Shown: in pieces, positions 51,078 to 60,337 of the stretch
How the letters are laid out: the number at the start of each line of letters is the position of its first letter
Position numbering within the stretch: the stretch's first letter is position 1
Assembly: GCA_024742695.1 (NCBI GenBank)
Contig: JANSXY010000018.1
Coordinates: 1 to 64,000 of the forward strand
From: Paracoccaceae bacterium
GTDB lineage: Bacteria > Pseudomonadota > Alphaproteobacteria > Rhodobacterales > Rhodobacteraceae
Length of the DNA: 64,000 nt
Direction: 5' to 3'
Notes under the pieces: generated by a model
Database searches by the model: none
Seen by the model: only the letters and a program-made list of their open reading frames with translations
What the model was told of the DNA's origin: nothing
Translations under genes and position numbers: made by a program

Positions 51078-52358
51078 ATGACCAAGGACATCATCGGCGC
51101 CGGGCCGTCACGGCGCACCATCCTCAAGGGCGCGGGCGCCGGCCTGCTGGCCGCGGGCTTCGCGCCGCCGGTCTGGGCGCAATCGGCGCCGATCAAGCTG
51201 GGCTTCCAGCTGCATCGCACCGGGATCGGCGCGGCCTACGGGCGCTGGTACGAACGCACCGCGCAGGCGGCGCTGAAGCTTGTCAACGACGGCGGCGGGA
51301 TCAACGGACGCCCCGTCGAGATCGTGTTCGAGGATGATGGCACCGATCCCAAGCGCGGCGCCGAGGTGGTGGAAAAGCTGACCAGCCAGCACGGCTGCGA
51401 CGCGATCTTCGGGCCGCTGTTCAGCCATGTCGTGATCGGCTCCGCCCCGCGCGCGGGCGAATTGAAGGTGCCCTACCTGGTCTGCTCCGAAGGCTATCAC
51501 GTCGCCTCGGGGATGCTGAACCGCTGGACCATGCAGCCCGGCATCACCGACGTGCGCGCGCAGGTGTCCTCGATGGCGCCCTGGGTGATGGAGAACCTCG
51601 GCAAGAAGGTCACGATGGTCTTTCCCGACTATGCCTTCGGACATGACCACCGCGATTTCTTCAGCGCCGCGGTCGAGGCCGCGGGCGGCGAGATCCTGGC
51701 GCATATCGCGATCCCGCCGACGGAGACCAGCTTCACCCGCTACCTGCCGCAGATCCCGCGCGATACCGAGGTGCTGTATCACGTCATGGTCGGCCCCGCG
51801 GTGCTGACCTTCGTCAAGGAACTGGGCGAGTTCTACGGCACCGGCGCGCGGCCCGAGATCTTCGGCTTCATCGACAGCCTCGAGGCGGTGGACACCGCGA
51901 CGCCGGGGCTGGAATTCCTGGAAGGCACGCATTTCTGGGAAGGCCACTGCCGGGTCAAGCAGCCCGACGCCTCGGAACACGAAACCGCCTATCGCGCCGC
52001 CGTCGGGGTGGATGACAACGGCGCCTCCGTCACCGATACGCGGGACGTGGCGACCTACGCGCACATGTTCAGCGTCTGGGAAACCCTGCATGTCATCAAG
52101 GCCGGGATGGAAGCTGCGGGCTACCAGGGGCCCGAGGATCGGCAGAAATTCGTCGAGGCCGTCGAGGCGATGACCGAGATGCCCGAAAGCCTGGCCCATG
52201 TGCAGGGCGCCAAGGTGTTCAACGGCAAGACGCACCAGGTCTTCGGCCACCAGTTCATCAGCCGCGTCGAGGGCGGCAAGCTGATGAAGGTGCATACCAC
52301 CAGCATGGAGGACGGGATGTACGAGGACGCGGTCGACTACACCGCCCAGTCGTTCTGA
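51078..52358 (+). CDS. ABC transporter substrate-binding protein (type I, amide/branched-chain class)
   Basis: A 426-residue periplasmic binding protein. A Tat-type leader (SRRTILKGAGAG from residue 11, cleavage near WAQSA) is followed by KLGFQLHRTGIGAAYGRWYE and LVNDGGGINGRPVEIVFEDDG, typical of Leu/Ile/Val- or urea/amide-type receptors. CDAIFGPLFSHVVIGSAP forms the ligand pocket region. It supplies a Liv-type importer. Context (hydroxylase before, hydantoinase after) suggests a heterocyclic or cyclic amide ligand. ATG at 51078 with GGAGAG just upstream. Confidence 0.92.
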   Translation: MTKDIIGAGPSRRTILKGAGAGLLAAGFAPPVWAQSAPIKLGFQLHRTGIGAAYGRWYERTAQAALKLVNDGGGINGRPVEIVFEDDGTDPKRGAEVVEKLTSQHGCDAIFGPLFSHVVIGSAPRAGELKVPYLVCSEGYHVASGMLNRWTMQPGITDVRAQVSSMAPWVMENLGKKVTMVFPDYAFGHDHRDFFSAAVEAAGGEILAHIAIPPTETSFTRYLPQIPRDTEVLYHVMVGPAVLTFVKELGEFYGTGARPEIFGFIDSLEAVDTATPGLEFLEGTHFWEGHCRVKQPDASEHETAYRAAVGVDDNGASVTDTRDVATYAHMFSVWETLHVIKAGMEAAGYQGPEDRQKFVEAVEAMTEMPESLAHVQGAKVFNGKTHQVFGHQFISRVEGGKLMKVHTTSMEDGMYEDAVDYTAQSF

Positions 52359-52369
52359 TCCCGCCGGCG

Positions 52370-52388
52370 GGGCGGCCTCGCGCCGCCC
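52370..52388 (+). promoter_or_regulatory. hairpin between binding-protein and permease genes
   Basis: GGGCGGC (52370-52376) pairs with GCCGCCC (52382-52388) around CTCGC, 11 bases after the binding-protein stop. No T-run follows. It probably protects or attenuates the message, as at the other binding-protein junctions. Confidence 0.6.
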
Positions 52389-52421
52389 TGCCCTTCGCCC
52401 TTCCCAATCCCGGACCCAGCC

Positions 52422-53300
52422 TTGGATTTCGGACCGTTCCTTCTGCTCGCCCTGATGGAGGGCACCGTCATGGCGGCGGTGCTGGCGCTGACCGCCGTCG
52501 GCCTCAACCTTGTCTTCGGGGTGATGCGGGTGGTCAATGTCGCGCATGGCGAGTTCTTCATGCTGGGCGCGATCGGCGCCTGGTTCGTCACGCATTACCT
52601 GCCGGTACCCGCCGCGATGGCTTGGATCGCCGCGCTGGTGATCGCGCCCCTTGCCGTCGGCGCGATCGCGGCACTCGCCGATGTCACGGTTCTCAAGCGG
52701 CTGAAGTACGATCCCGAGGCGACGATCGTCGCCACCATCGGGCTGCTCTACATCTTCCAGCAGGCGGCGCTGAGCTTCTACGGCCCCGATGCGCGGCCGG
52801 TCGCCCCGCCCTTCCACCTGCGGCTGCAACTGCCGTGGTTCGGCTATTCCGGTTACAAGCTTTTCGTCGTCGTCGCGGCGGCGGTGATCCTTCTGGGCGT
52901 CTGGCTTCTGATGACCCGCACCCGCGCCGGGCTGGTGATGCGCGCCACCCAGGTCGACCGCGACACGGCGCGCAACTTCGGCATCGATGTCGACCGGGTC
53001 TATGCCGGCACCTTCGCGCTGGGCGCGGCGCTGGCGGCGGCGGCGGCGGTGCTGATCGTGCCGATCCAGCAGGCGCATTACCTGATGGGCCATGACCCGC
53101 TGCTTCTGTCCTTCATCGTGGTGATCATCGGCGGGCTGGGATCGCTGCGCGGCACGCTGGTGGCGGCGCTGGTGATCGGGCTGTCGGATGGCGTGATCTC
53201 GATGTTCTTCTCGCCGACGCTGGCCAAGATCATCGCCACGCTGGCGGTGGCGCTGGTTTTGGTGTTCCGCCCGCAGGGCCTGTTCGGAGCGAAGGAATGA
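52422..53300 (+). CDS. Liv-type ABC transporter permease (LivH-like)
   Basis: A 292-residue inner-membrane permease. ALTAVGLNLVFGVMRVVNVAHGEFFMLGA is the classic LivH opening, and LLLSFIVVIIGGLGSLRGTL the late signature. The start is TTG at 52422 without a strong ribosome site; an ATG at 52455 would shorten it by 11 residues and is an alternative. Its stop overlaps the LivM-like start by 4 bases. Confidence 0.93.
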   Translation: MDFGPFLLLALMEGTVMAAVLALTAVGLNLVFGVMRVVNVAHGEFFMLGAIGAWFVTHYLPVPAAMAWIAALVIAPLAVGAIAALADVTVLKRLKYDPEATIVATIGLLYIFQQAALSFYGPDARPVAPPFHLRLQLPWFGYSGYKLFVVVAAAVILLGVWLLMTRTRAGLVMRATQVDRDTARNFGIDVDRVYAGTFALGAALAAAAAVLIVPIQQAHYLMGHDPLLLSFIVVIIGGLGSLRGTLVAALVIGLSDGVISMFFSPTLAKIIATLAVALVLVFRPQGLFGAKE

Positions 53301-54241
53301 GCGGCGGGGCACGGATATGGGCGCTGCATCTCGCGCTCGTCGCGATGCTGTTCGCCGCGCTTTTCGTGCTGCCGACCTACCATGCCACCAACCTCGCGCG
53401 GATCATGGTGCTGGCGGTCTTCGCGATGGGCTACAACCTCGCCTTCGGCTACACCGGGCTTTTGTCGCTGGGCCATGCGATGTTCTTCGCCGCCGGCATG
53501 TTCGCGATGGGCCTGCCGGTCTGGCACTGGGGCCTGGGCGGCGGCCCGGCACTGCTGCTGGGGCTGGTGGCCGGGGGCGCGATGGCCGGCGCGGTCGGGC
53601 TTCTGGCGCTGCGCACCGCGGGCGTGAGTTTCATGATCGTGACGCTGATGTTCGCGCAGGCGGGCTACCTGACGATCCTCTATTTCGGCCAGGTCACCGG
53701 CGGCGACGAGGGCTTTGTCGTCGATGCGGCCGCGCGCCGGCTGTTCGGTTTCGACCTGTCGTCGGACGTGCCGCGCTACCTGGCCGCGCTGGCGCTGTTC
53801 GCCGCGGCGATGGCAGGCTGCCTGTGGCTGGTCCGCTCGCCCTTCGGCCGGGTCATGGTGGCCATGCGCGAGAACGAGGAACGCTCGCGCATGCTGGGCT
53901 ACGATCCGTTCCGGGTGAAGCTGGCCGCGCTGGTGATCTCGGGTGTCTATGCCGGTGCGGCGGGGGCCGCCTACGGGCTGCTCTTCGGCTATGTCGGGGG
54001 CAGTTTCGCCACGATCCAGTACTCGATCCTGCCGATGCTCTACGTTCTTCTCGGCGGGGCGGGCACGGTGCTGGGGCCATTCCTTGGCGCGCTTCTGATG
54101 TTCTACCTGATCGACATCACCTCGGGCTTCACCTCGGCCTGGCTGTTCTTCGTGGGCGCGGCGCTGGTCCTGCTGATCCTGTTCGCGCCAAAGGGCATCC
54201 TGGGCACGATCCGGGAACGGGGGGCGCGATGGCTGCCCTGA
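53297..54241 (+). CDS. Liv-type ABC transporter permease (LivM-like)
   Basis: A 314-residue partner permease. MVLAVFAMGYNLAFGYTGLLSLGHAMFF is the LivM family start, RENEERSRMLGYDPFRVKLAA the cytoplasmic coupling loop, and VLLGGAGTVLGPFLGALL the C-terminal signature. It forms the channel with the LivH-like subunit. It overlaps the LivG-like gene. Confidence 0.94.
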   Translation: MSGGARIWALHLALVAMLFAALFVLPTYHATNLARIMVLAVFAMGYNLAFGYTGLLSLGHAMFFAAGMFAMGLPVWHWGLGGGPALLLGLVAGGAMAGAVGLLALRTAGVSFMIVTLMFAQAGYLTILYFGQVTGGDEGFVVDAAARRLFGFDLSSDVPRYLAALALFAAAMAGCLWLVRSPFGRVMVAMRENEERSRMLGYDPFRVKLAALVISGVYAGAAGAAYGLLFGYVGGSFATIQYSILPMLYVLLGGAGTVLGPFLGALLMFYLIDITSGFTSAWLFFVGAALVLLILFAPKGILGTIRERGARWLP

Positions 54242-54948
54242 TGGAGACCGAGGGGCTGGTGCGCCATTTCGGCGGTCTGAAGGCCGTCGACGGCGTCAAT
54301 TTCCGGCTGGAGCCGGGCGAGATCCACGCGCTGATCGGCCCCAACGGCGCGGGCAAGACGACCTTCGTGAGCCTGCTGTCGGGCCGGTTGCCGGTGCAGG
54401 CCGGGCGGATCACGCTGTCCGGGCGCGACATCACCCGCCTGCCCGCCCATGCCCGGGTGCGCGCCGGCATCGCCTACACGTTCCAGATCACCTCGATCTA
54501 TCCGCGGCTTTCGGTCTTCGACAACGTGGCGCTGGCGGTGCAGTCGCGCGGCGCGGCCGACATCGCCGCCGGCGTGGCCGAAGCGCTGGCCCGTGTCAAC
54601 CTGACCGGCTTCGACGCGCAAGAGGCCGGAACGCTGTCCTACGGGCACCAGCGGCTTCTGGAAGTCGCGATGGGGCTGGCGCTGAACCCCCGCGTGCTGA
54701 TCCTCGACGAACCCACCCAGGGCCTTGCCGCGGGCGAGATCGAAGGGTTCAAGGCGCTGATCCGCAGCCTCGTGCCGGACACCACGATCCTGCTGATCGA
54801 ACACAACATGGACGTGGTGATGGACCTGGCCGACCGGATCACGGTGCTGAACTTCGGGCGGGTGCTGGCGGTGGGCACGCCCGATGCGGTGCGCGCCGAT
54901 CCGGGCGTGCAGGATGCCTATCTCGGGGGCCACCATGCTGCGGGTTGA
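54229..54948 (+). CDS. Liv-type ABC transporter ATPase (LivG-like)
   Basis: A 239-residue ATPase. Walker A is ALIGPNGAGKTTFVSLLSG, signature LSYGHQRLLEVAMGLA and Walker B VLILDEPTQGLA. The TFQI-type Q-loop and the usual YGHQ variation of the signature are seen in LivG proteins. An ATG at 54241, overlapping the LivM stop as TGATG, is an alternative start four codons in. Confidence 0.94.
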   Translation: MAALMETEGLVRHFGGLKAVDGVNFRLEPGEIHALIGPNGAGKTTFVSLLSGRLPVQAGRITLSGRDITRLPAHARVRAGIAYTFQITSIYPRLSVFDNVALAVQSRGAADIAAGVAEALARVNLTGFDAQEAGTLSYGHQRLLEVAMGLALNPRVLILDEPTQGLAAGEIEGFKALIRSLVPDTTILLIEHNMDVVMDLADRITVLNFGRVLAVGTPDAVRADPGVQDAYLGGHHAAG

Positions 54949-55630
54949 GGGCGTCACCGCGGGCTACGGCCCGATCACCGTCCTGCGCGATGTCGGGTTC
55001 GAGGCGCGTGCGGGCGAGGTGACGGCGATCATGGGCCGCAACGGGGCGGGCAAGTCGACGCTGTTGAAATGCGTCATGGGGCTGGTGCCGGCCACGGCCG
55101 GAACCATCGTGCTGGACGGGATCGAGGTGCATCGCCTGCCCGCGCACCGGGTGCCGCATCACGGCGTCGCCTACGTGCCGCAGGGCCGGCGGCTGTTCGG
55201 CCCGCTGACGGTGGCCGAGAACCTTTCGGTCGGGCTTTACGCGCGTGACGGCGGGCCGGAAGTGCGCGCGGCGGTGCTGGAGCTGTTCCCGCGGCTGCGG
55301 GAGCGGCTCGGGCAGGTTTCCTCGACCCTGTCGGGCGGCGAACAGCAGATGCTGGCGATCGCCCGCGCGCTTTGCTTGGAACCCAAGGTGCTGATGCTGG
55401 ACGAGCCGACCGAGGGGCTGCAACCCTCGATGATCCGGCTGATCCAGGACACGGTGCTCCGGCTCAAGGACACCGGCGTGGCCACCATCCTCGTCGAACA
55501 GCGGGTCGACGCGGCGCTGCGCGTGGCCGACGCCATCGCCTTCATGGCCAACGGCCGGATCGCCGAGACCGCCCGCGCCGCCGACCTCACGCCCGAGGCG
55601 CGGCAGTTCGCCGATCACGTGGGGGTCTGA
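54935..55630 (+). CDS. Liv-type ABC transporter ATPase (LivF-like)
   Basis: A 231-residue ATPase. Walker A is AIMGRNGAGKSTLLKCVMG, signature LSGGEQQMLAIARAL, Walker B VLMLDEPTEGL, and VAYVPQGRRLFGPLTVAENL is characteristic of LivF. It completes the importer (binding protein, two permeases, two ATPases). It overlaps LivG by 14 bases; the hydantoinase A gene starts immediately after its stop. Confidence 0.94.
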   Translation: MLRVEGVTAGYGPITVLRDVGFEARAGEVTAIMGRNGAGKSTLLKCVMGLVPATAGTIVLDGIEVHRLPAHRVPHHGVAYVPQGRRLFGPLTVAENLSVGLYARDGGPEVRAAVLELFPRLRERLGQVSSTLSGGEQQMLAIARALCLEPKVLMLDEPTEGLQPSMIRLIQDTVLRLKDTGVATILVEQRVDAALRVADAIAFMANGRIAETARAADLTPEARQFADHVGV

Positions 55631-57652
55631 ATGGCCGGGCTGGTCGCAGGCGTCGACGTGGGCGGCACCTTCACCGATCTCGTCGTCTTCGACCCGGCGG
55701 TCGGGCGGGTGGACCTGGCCAAGGTGCCCACCACGCTGCCCAACCAGGCGCCCGGCGTGCTGGCGGCCTTCGAGACGGCGGGCACCGACCTTTCCACGGT
55801 CGACCTGATCGTGCACGGCACCACCACGACGACGAACGCGGTGCTGGAACGCCGGCTGGCCCGCACCGGGCTGATTACCACCGAAGGCTTCCGCGACGTG
55901 CTGGAACTGGGCCGCCGGACCCGGCCGCAGGCCTACGGGATGCACGGGGCCTTCGTGCCGGTGATCCCGCGCGACCTGCGGCTGGAGGTGCCGGAACGCA
56001 TGGATGCGCGCGGCCGGGTGCTGACCCCGCTCGACGAGGCGGCGGTGGCGGCGGCGGTGCGACAACTGCTGGAGGCGGGCTGCGAAAGCCTGGTGATCCA
56101 TTTCCTGCACGCCTACGCCAATCCCGCGCACGAGTTGCGCGCGGTGGAGATCGCCGCCGGGCTGTGGCCGAACGGGCATGTCACGGCGGGCCATGCCCTG
56201 CTGTCGGAAAGCCGGGAGTACGAGCGCGGCGTGACGGCGGCGGTGAACGCGGCGGTGCAGCCGCTCTTGGAACGCTATGTCGCGCGGCTGGCCGACCAGT
56301 TGGGCGAACGCGGCTACGCGCACGACCTTCTGGTGATGAACGGCAACGGCGGCATGGTTTCGGCCCGCAGCGTGTCGCGCGAGGCGGTCAAGACGGTGAT
56401 GTCAGGCCCCGCCTCGGGCGTGATGGCGGCGGTGGCGACGGGGCGGCGCGCCGGCATCGGCAACCTTCTGACCTACGACATGGGCGGCACCTCGACCGAT
56501 GTCGCGATGATCCGCGACGGCATCGCGCCGGTCTCGAACGAGATCGAGGTGGAATACGCGATGCCGATCCACGTGCCGATGGTCGACGTGCGCACCGTGG
56601 GCGCCGGCGGCGGATCGATCGCGCGGGTCGATGCCGGGGGGATGCTGCGCGTCGGCCCGGAAAGCGCGGGGTCCACGCCGGGGCCGATCTGCTATGGCCG
56701 CGGCGGCACGCGGGTGACGATCTCGGACGCCAACCTGATCCTCGGGCGGCGGCCCGCCGACCGCTTCGGCGCCGGCGCCGAGGCCGCGCGCGCCGCGATG
56801 GCCGAACAGATCGGCGCGCCGCTGGGGCTGGGGCCGGAGGAAGCCGCCGAGGCGGTGCTGCGGCTGGCCAATACCCACATGGCCGGGGCGATCCGCATGG
56901 TGTCGATCTCGATGGGCGCGGATCCGCGCGATTTCGCGCTGTTCGCTTTCGGGGGCGCGGGGCCCTTGCATGCCGTGGCGCTGGCACGGGAACTGGCGGT
57001 GCCGCGGGTGCTGATCCCGGCGCGGCCGGGCATCACCAACGCGCTGGGCTGCGTGGTGGCCGACCTGCGCCACGATTTCGTCCGCACCCTGAACCGCCCG
57101 CTCGACACCGTCGATATCGCCACGGTGCATGACATCCTCGCCGAACAGGAGGCCGAGGGCCGGCGGCTGGTGCAGGGCGAACGCATCGCGCTGACCGGCC
57201 TGCGCGCGGAGTTTTCCGCCGACATGCAGTTCGTCGGCCAGACCCACCTGCTGCGCGTTCCCCTGCCCTCGGCCCGGCCGACGCGGGACGAGATGCAGGC
57301 GCTGTTCGAACGCGCCTACCACGCGCGCTTCCGGGTCGACCTGCCGACGCTGCGTGCCAATCTCGTCAACCTCAACTGCTCGGTGATCGGCGCGCGGCCC
57401 GAGGTCGACCTGTCGATCCTGATCGACCCGGCGGGCCGTCGCGACCGGGCGGAACCGCAGGCCAGCCGGCCGGTGTGGTTCGGCGGCTGGCGCGACACGC
57501 CGGTCTACTGGCGCGATCACCTGCCGCTGGACTTGGCGCTTGCCGGCCCCGCGATCGTCGAGCAGATGGACACCACCATCGTCGTGGATCCCGGCTGCAC
57601 CGTGACGTCGGATCGCGACGGCAACCTGATCGTGGAGGTCGGCGATGCTTGA
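55631..57652 (+). CDS. hydantoinase/oxoprolinase family protein, subunit A
   Basis: A 673-residue HyuA-type protein. The actin-like ATPase phosphate motifs are DVGGTFTD (residues 9-16) and TYDMGGTSTD (residues 281-290). VHGTTTTTNAVLERR and LGRRTRP are family hallmarks. With subunit B it hydrolyses a cyclic amide using ATP, as in N-methylhydantoinase, 5-oxoprolinase or acetone carboxylase relatives. It begins directly after the LivF stop, so uptake and hydrolysis are cotranscribed. The substrate may be the reduced lactam made by the upstream hydroxylase and reductase, or a hydantoin. Confidence 0.94.
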   Translation: MAGLVAGVDVGGTFTDLVVFDPAVGRVDLAKVPTTLPNQAPGVLAAFETAGTDLSTVDLIVHGTTTTTNAVLERRLARTGLITTEGFRDVLELGRRTRPQAYGMHGAFVPVIPRDLRLEVPERMDARGRVLTPLDEAAVAAAVRQLLEAGCESLVIHFLHAYANPAHELRAVEIAAGLWPNGHVTAGHALLSESREYERGVTAAVNAAVQPLLERYVARLADQLGERGYAHDLLVMNGNGGMVSARSVSREAVKTVMSGPASGVMAAVATGRRAGIGNLLTYDMGGTSTDVAMIRDGIAPVSNEIEVEYAMPIHVPMVDVRTVGAGGGSIARVDAGGMLRVGPESAGSTPGPICYGRGGTRVTISDANLILGRRPADRFGAGAEAARAAMAEQIGAPLGLGPEEAAEAVLRLANTHMAGAIRMVSISMGADPRDFALFAFGGAGPLHAVALARELAVPRVLIPARPGITNALGCVVADLRHDFVRTLNRPLDTVDIATVHDILAEQEAEGRRLVQGERIALTGLRAEFSADMQFVGQTHLLRVPLPSARPTRDEMQALFERAYHARFRVDLPTLRANLVNLNCSVIGARPEVDLSILIDPAGRRDRAEPQASRPVWFGGWRDTPVYWRDHLPLDLALAGPAIVEQMDTTIVVDPGCTVTSDRDGNLIVEVGDA

Positions 57653-59336
57653 CCCGGTCACGCTCGCGGTGATCCAGGCCGGGTTGCAGCAGGTCTGCGA
57701 CGAGATGGACCTGACGTTCAGCCGCGCCGCCTTCTCGCCGGTGATCGCCGAGGCCGACGACCGGTCCGACGGGATCTACGACGCCGCCGACGGCAGCCTG
57801 ATCGCGCAAGGCTCGAAGGGCCTGCCGGTCTTCGTGGGCGTGATGCAGTTTTCCACCGCCACGCTGATCGAACGGATCCGCGCGGGCGTGACCGCGCCGC
57901 CGGAACCGGGCGACATCTACATCGTCAACGATCCCTACCTTGGCGGCACGCATCTGATGGACGTGCGCTTCGCGATGCCGGTCTGGCGCGGTGGCGAGAT
58001 CTTCTGCTGGCTGTCGAATACCGGGCACTGGCCCGATACCGGCGGCGCGGTGCCCGGCGGGTTTTCCGCCTCGGCGATCTCGGCCGAGCAGGAGGGGCTG
58101 CGGCTGCCGCCGGTGAAACTGTTCAAGGCCGGCGAGATCGACACCGAGATCTGGCAGATCATCTGTTCCAACATCCGCGTCAGCGAACAGCGGATCGGCG
58201 ACGTCAAGGCGCAGGCCAGCGCGCTGCTGGTGGGGGCAGAGCGGCTGGCCGCGCTGATGGACCGCTACGGCGACGCCACCGTGCGCGCCGCGATCGCCGA
58301 GATGCGCGGCCTGGCCGCCCGGCAGATGCGGGCGATGATCGGGCTTGTCCCCGAGGGCCGCTACCGCGCGACCGCCATCGTCGATTCCGACGGGGTGGTG
58401 AACGAACCGCTGACGATTTCGCTTGCGGTCACGAAGGCGGGCGACGGGCTGGTGTTCGATTTCGCCGGGTCATCGCCGCCCTGCATGGGGCCGATGAACT
58501 CGGTCCGCGCCACCACGCTGTCGTCGGTCTACCTGGCGATGCGGCACATTTTCCCCGACGTGCCGATCAGCGCCGGCGCGTTCGAGCCGCTGACGGTGAC
58601 GGGGATAGAGGGCACGTTCCTCGACGCGGCCTATCCGCGCCCGGTATCGGGCTGCGCGGCCGAGGTCAGCCAGCGGATCGCCGAGGCGGTCTTCGCCGCG
58701 CTGGTGCAGGCCGTGCCGGACCGGGTGACGGCCGCGCCCGCCGGCACCTCGGGCAATTTCGGCCTTGGCGGGACCGACCCGGAAACCGGGCAAGGCTACG
58801 TGATGTACCAGATTTCCGGCGGCGGATACGGCGGCTGGGCGGGCGGCGACGGCATCGCCAACGGCTGTTCGACGATCGGCATCTCCAAGGCGCCGCCGGT
58901 CGAGATCATGGAGCAGAAATATCCCGTCCTCTACCGGCGCTACGCGCTGCACGAGGGCTCGGGCGGCGCCGGGCAGCATCGCGGCGGCTTCGGGCTGGAT
59001 TACGAGATCGAGCTTCTGCGCGGCGCGGCGCGGGCCAGCTTCGTGATGGATCACGGCCGGGTCGGGCCGCAGGGCGTGCTGGGCGGCGGCGACGGCGCGG
59101 TGAACCGGGTTGAGGTGCATCGGGGCGGCGCGGTGATCGTGCCCGAGCATCTTTCGAAGGCGCAGGACATTGCGCTGGCGCCGGGCGACCGGGTGCGGGT
59201 GCGCACGCCGGGCGGCGGCGGCTATGGCCCGCCCTCCGCGCGCGATCCCGCGCTGGTGGCCGAGGACGTGCGGCTGGGCCGCTACACTGCCGAAGCGGCC
59301 CGGCGGCTGTGGCCCGGCCTCGTGCCGGAGGGCTGA
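57645..59336 (+). CDS. hydantoinase/oxoprolinase family protein, subunit B
   Basis: A 563-residue HyuB-type protein. It begins LDPVTLAVIQAGLQQVCDEMD and has FSRAAFSPVIAEADDRSDGIYD, GDIYIVNDPYLGGTHLMDVRF and PVLYRRYALHEGSGGAGQHRGG, all standard. It forms the hydrolytic partner of subunit A, with the metal-binding site in this subunit. It overlaps subunit A by 8 bases and ends the cluster 23 bases before a convergent transporter operon. Confidence 0.94.
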   Translation: MLDPVTLAVIQAGLQQVCDEMDLTFSRAAFSPVIAEADDRSDGIYDAADGSLIAQGSKGLPVFVGVMQFSTATLIERIRAGVTAPPEPGDIYIVNDPYLGGTHLMDVRFAMPVWRGGEIFCWLSNTGHWPDTGGAVPGGFSASAISAEQEGLRLPPVKLFKAGEIDTEIWQIICSNIRVSEQRIGDVKAQASALLVGAERLAALMDRYGDATVRAAIAEMRGLAARQMRAMIGLVPEGRYRATAIVDSDGVVNEPLTISLAVTKAGDGLVFDFAGSSPPCMGPMNSVRATTLSSVYLAMRHIFPDVPISAGAFEPLTVTGIEGTFLDAAYPRPVSGCAAEVSQRIAEAVFAALVQAVPDRVTAAPAGTSGNFGLGGTDPETGQGYVMYQISGGGYGGWAGGDGIANGCSTIGISKAPPVEIMEQKYPVLYRRYALHEGSGGAGQHRGGFGLDYEIELLRGAARASFVMDHGRVGPQGVLGGGDGAVNRVEVHRGGAVIVPEHLSKAQDIALAPGDRVRVRTPGGGGYGPPSARDPALVAEDVRLGRYTAEAARRLWPGLVPEG

Positions 59337-59359
59337 ACCACCCTGCCCCGCCCGATCCC

Positions 59360-60337
59360 CTACGCCTCGGCCGGCGGTGTCGGCGGCAAGGGATTGTAGC
59401 AGGCCAGCCAGACCCCATCCTCCTGCCGTTCCAGCGGCGGCGGCACGGTGCCGCATTCCGCCGTCGCGCGCGGGCAACGCGCGCGGAAGGCGCAGCCCGA
59501 CGGCGGGTTCAGCGGATCGGGCAGCTCCGTCTCGGGGGCTTCCGGGGCGGTGAGCGCACGGCCCACCACCGGCGCGCTTTCGGCCAGAAGCCGCGTGTAG
59601 GGATGGCGCGGCCGGGCAAAGACCCGGTCCGCCGGCCCGACCTCGACCACCGCGCCGAAATAGAGCACCGCGACCCGGTCGCTGACCGCCTCGACCACGG
59701 CAAGGTCATGGCTGATGAACAGGTAGGTGAGGCCGAATTCCGCCTTCAGATCGGCCAGAAGGTTCAGGACCTGCGCCTGCACCGACACGTCAAGGGCCGA
59801 GACCGGCTCGTCAAGGATCAGGATCCGGGCATCGGCGGCCAGCGCCCGCGCGATCCCGATCCGCTGCGCCTGGCCGCCGGAAAACTCGTGCGGATAGCGG
59901 TCGAGGAAGTCCTCGCGCAGGTTCACGGCGGCGAAGATCTCGGCGATCCGCGCCGCCCGCGCCGCGCGGCCCAGCCCGTGCAGGTGCCGCCGCGGCGCCT
60001 CCATGATCTGCCGGATCGTCTTGCGCGGGTTCAGGCTGCTGACCGGGTCCTGGAACACGTACTGGATCTTGCGGCCGAAGGCGGCAGGATCGGCGGTATC
60101 CAGCGGCGCGCCCTCGATCTCGATCCGGCCCTCGCTGGGTTCCAGAAGCCCCACCAGCATCCGCGCCAGCGTCGATTTCCCGCAGCCCGACTCGCCGACG
60201 ATCCCCAGCGTCTCGCCACGCTCCACCGTCAGCGTCACCGGCTGCACCGCCCGGACCACCGCGCGCGGCGGGCCGAACAGGCGCTTGCCCACGGGGAAGG
60301 ACTTGGCCAGCCCGGTGAGTTTCAAGGCCGGGGTCAT
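59360..60337 (-). CDS. second Dpp/Opp-type ATPase (DppF-like)
   Basis: A 325-residue ATPase. Walker A is [19 protein letters not shown], signature EFSGGQAQRIGIARAL and Walker B ILILDEPVSALD. The C-terminal Cys motif CAFRARCPRATAEC marks the peptide-transporter group. Note QAQR in the signature where QRQR is usual. It overlaps the upstream fusion gene by 4 bases (the fusion stop at 60334). It is the last gene of a second peptide-type transporter operon. Confidence 0.94.
   Translation of the reverse strand: MTPALKLTGLAKSFPVGKRLFGPPRAVVRAVQPVTLTVERGETLGIVGESGCGKSTLARMLVGLLEPSEGRIEIEGAPLDTADPAAFGRKIQYVFQDPVSSLNPRKTIRQIMEAPRRHLHGLGRAARAARIAEIFAAVNLREDFLDRYPHEFSGGQAQRIGIARALAADARILILDEPVSALDVSVQAQVLNLLADLKAEFGLTYLFISHDLAVVEAVSDRVAVLYFGAVVEVGPADRVFARPRHPYTRLLAESAPVVGRALTAPEAPETELPDPLNPPSGCAFRARCPRATAECGTVPPPLERQEDGVWLACYNPLPPTPPAEA

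Noticed and set aside
51108-53312. A minus-strand open frame (over 700 codons) opposite the Liv-type binding protein and permease
   Set aside because: Same GC-driven shadow effect; the plus strand holds a Tat-leader binding protein and a typical LivH permease.
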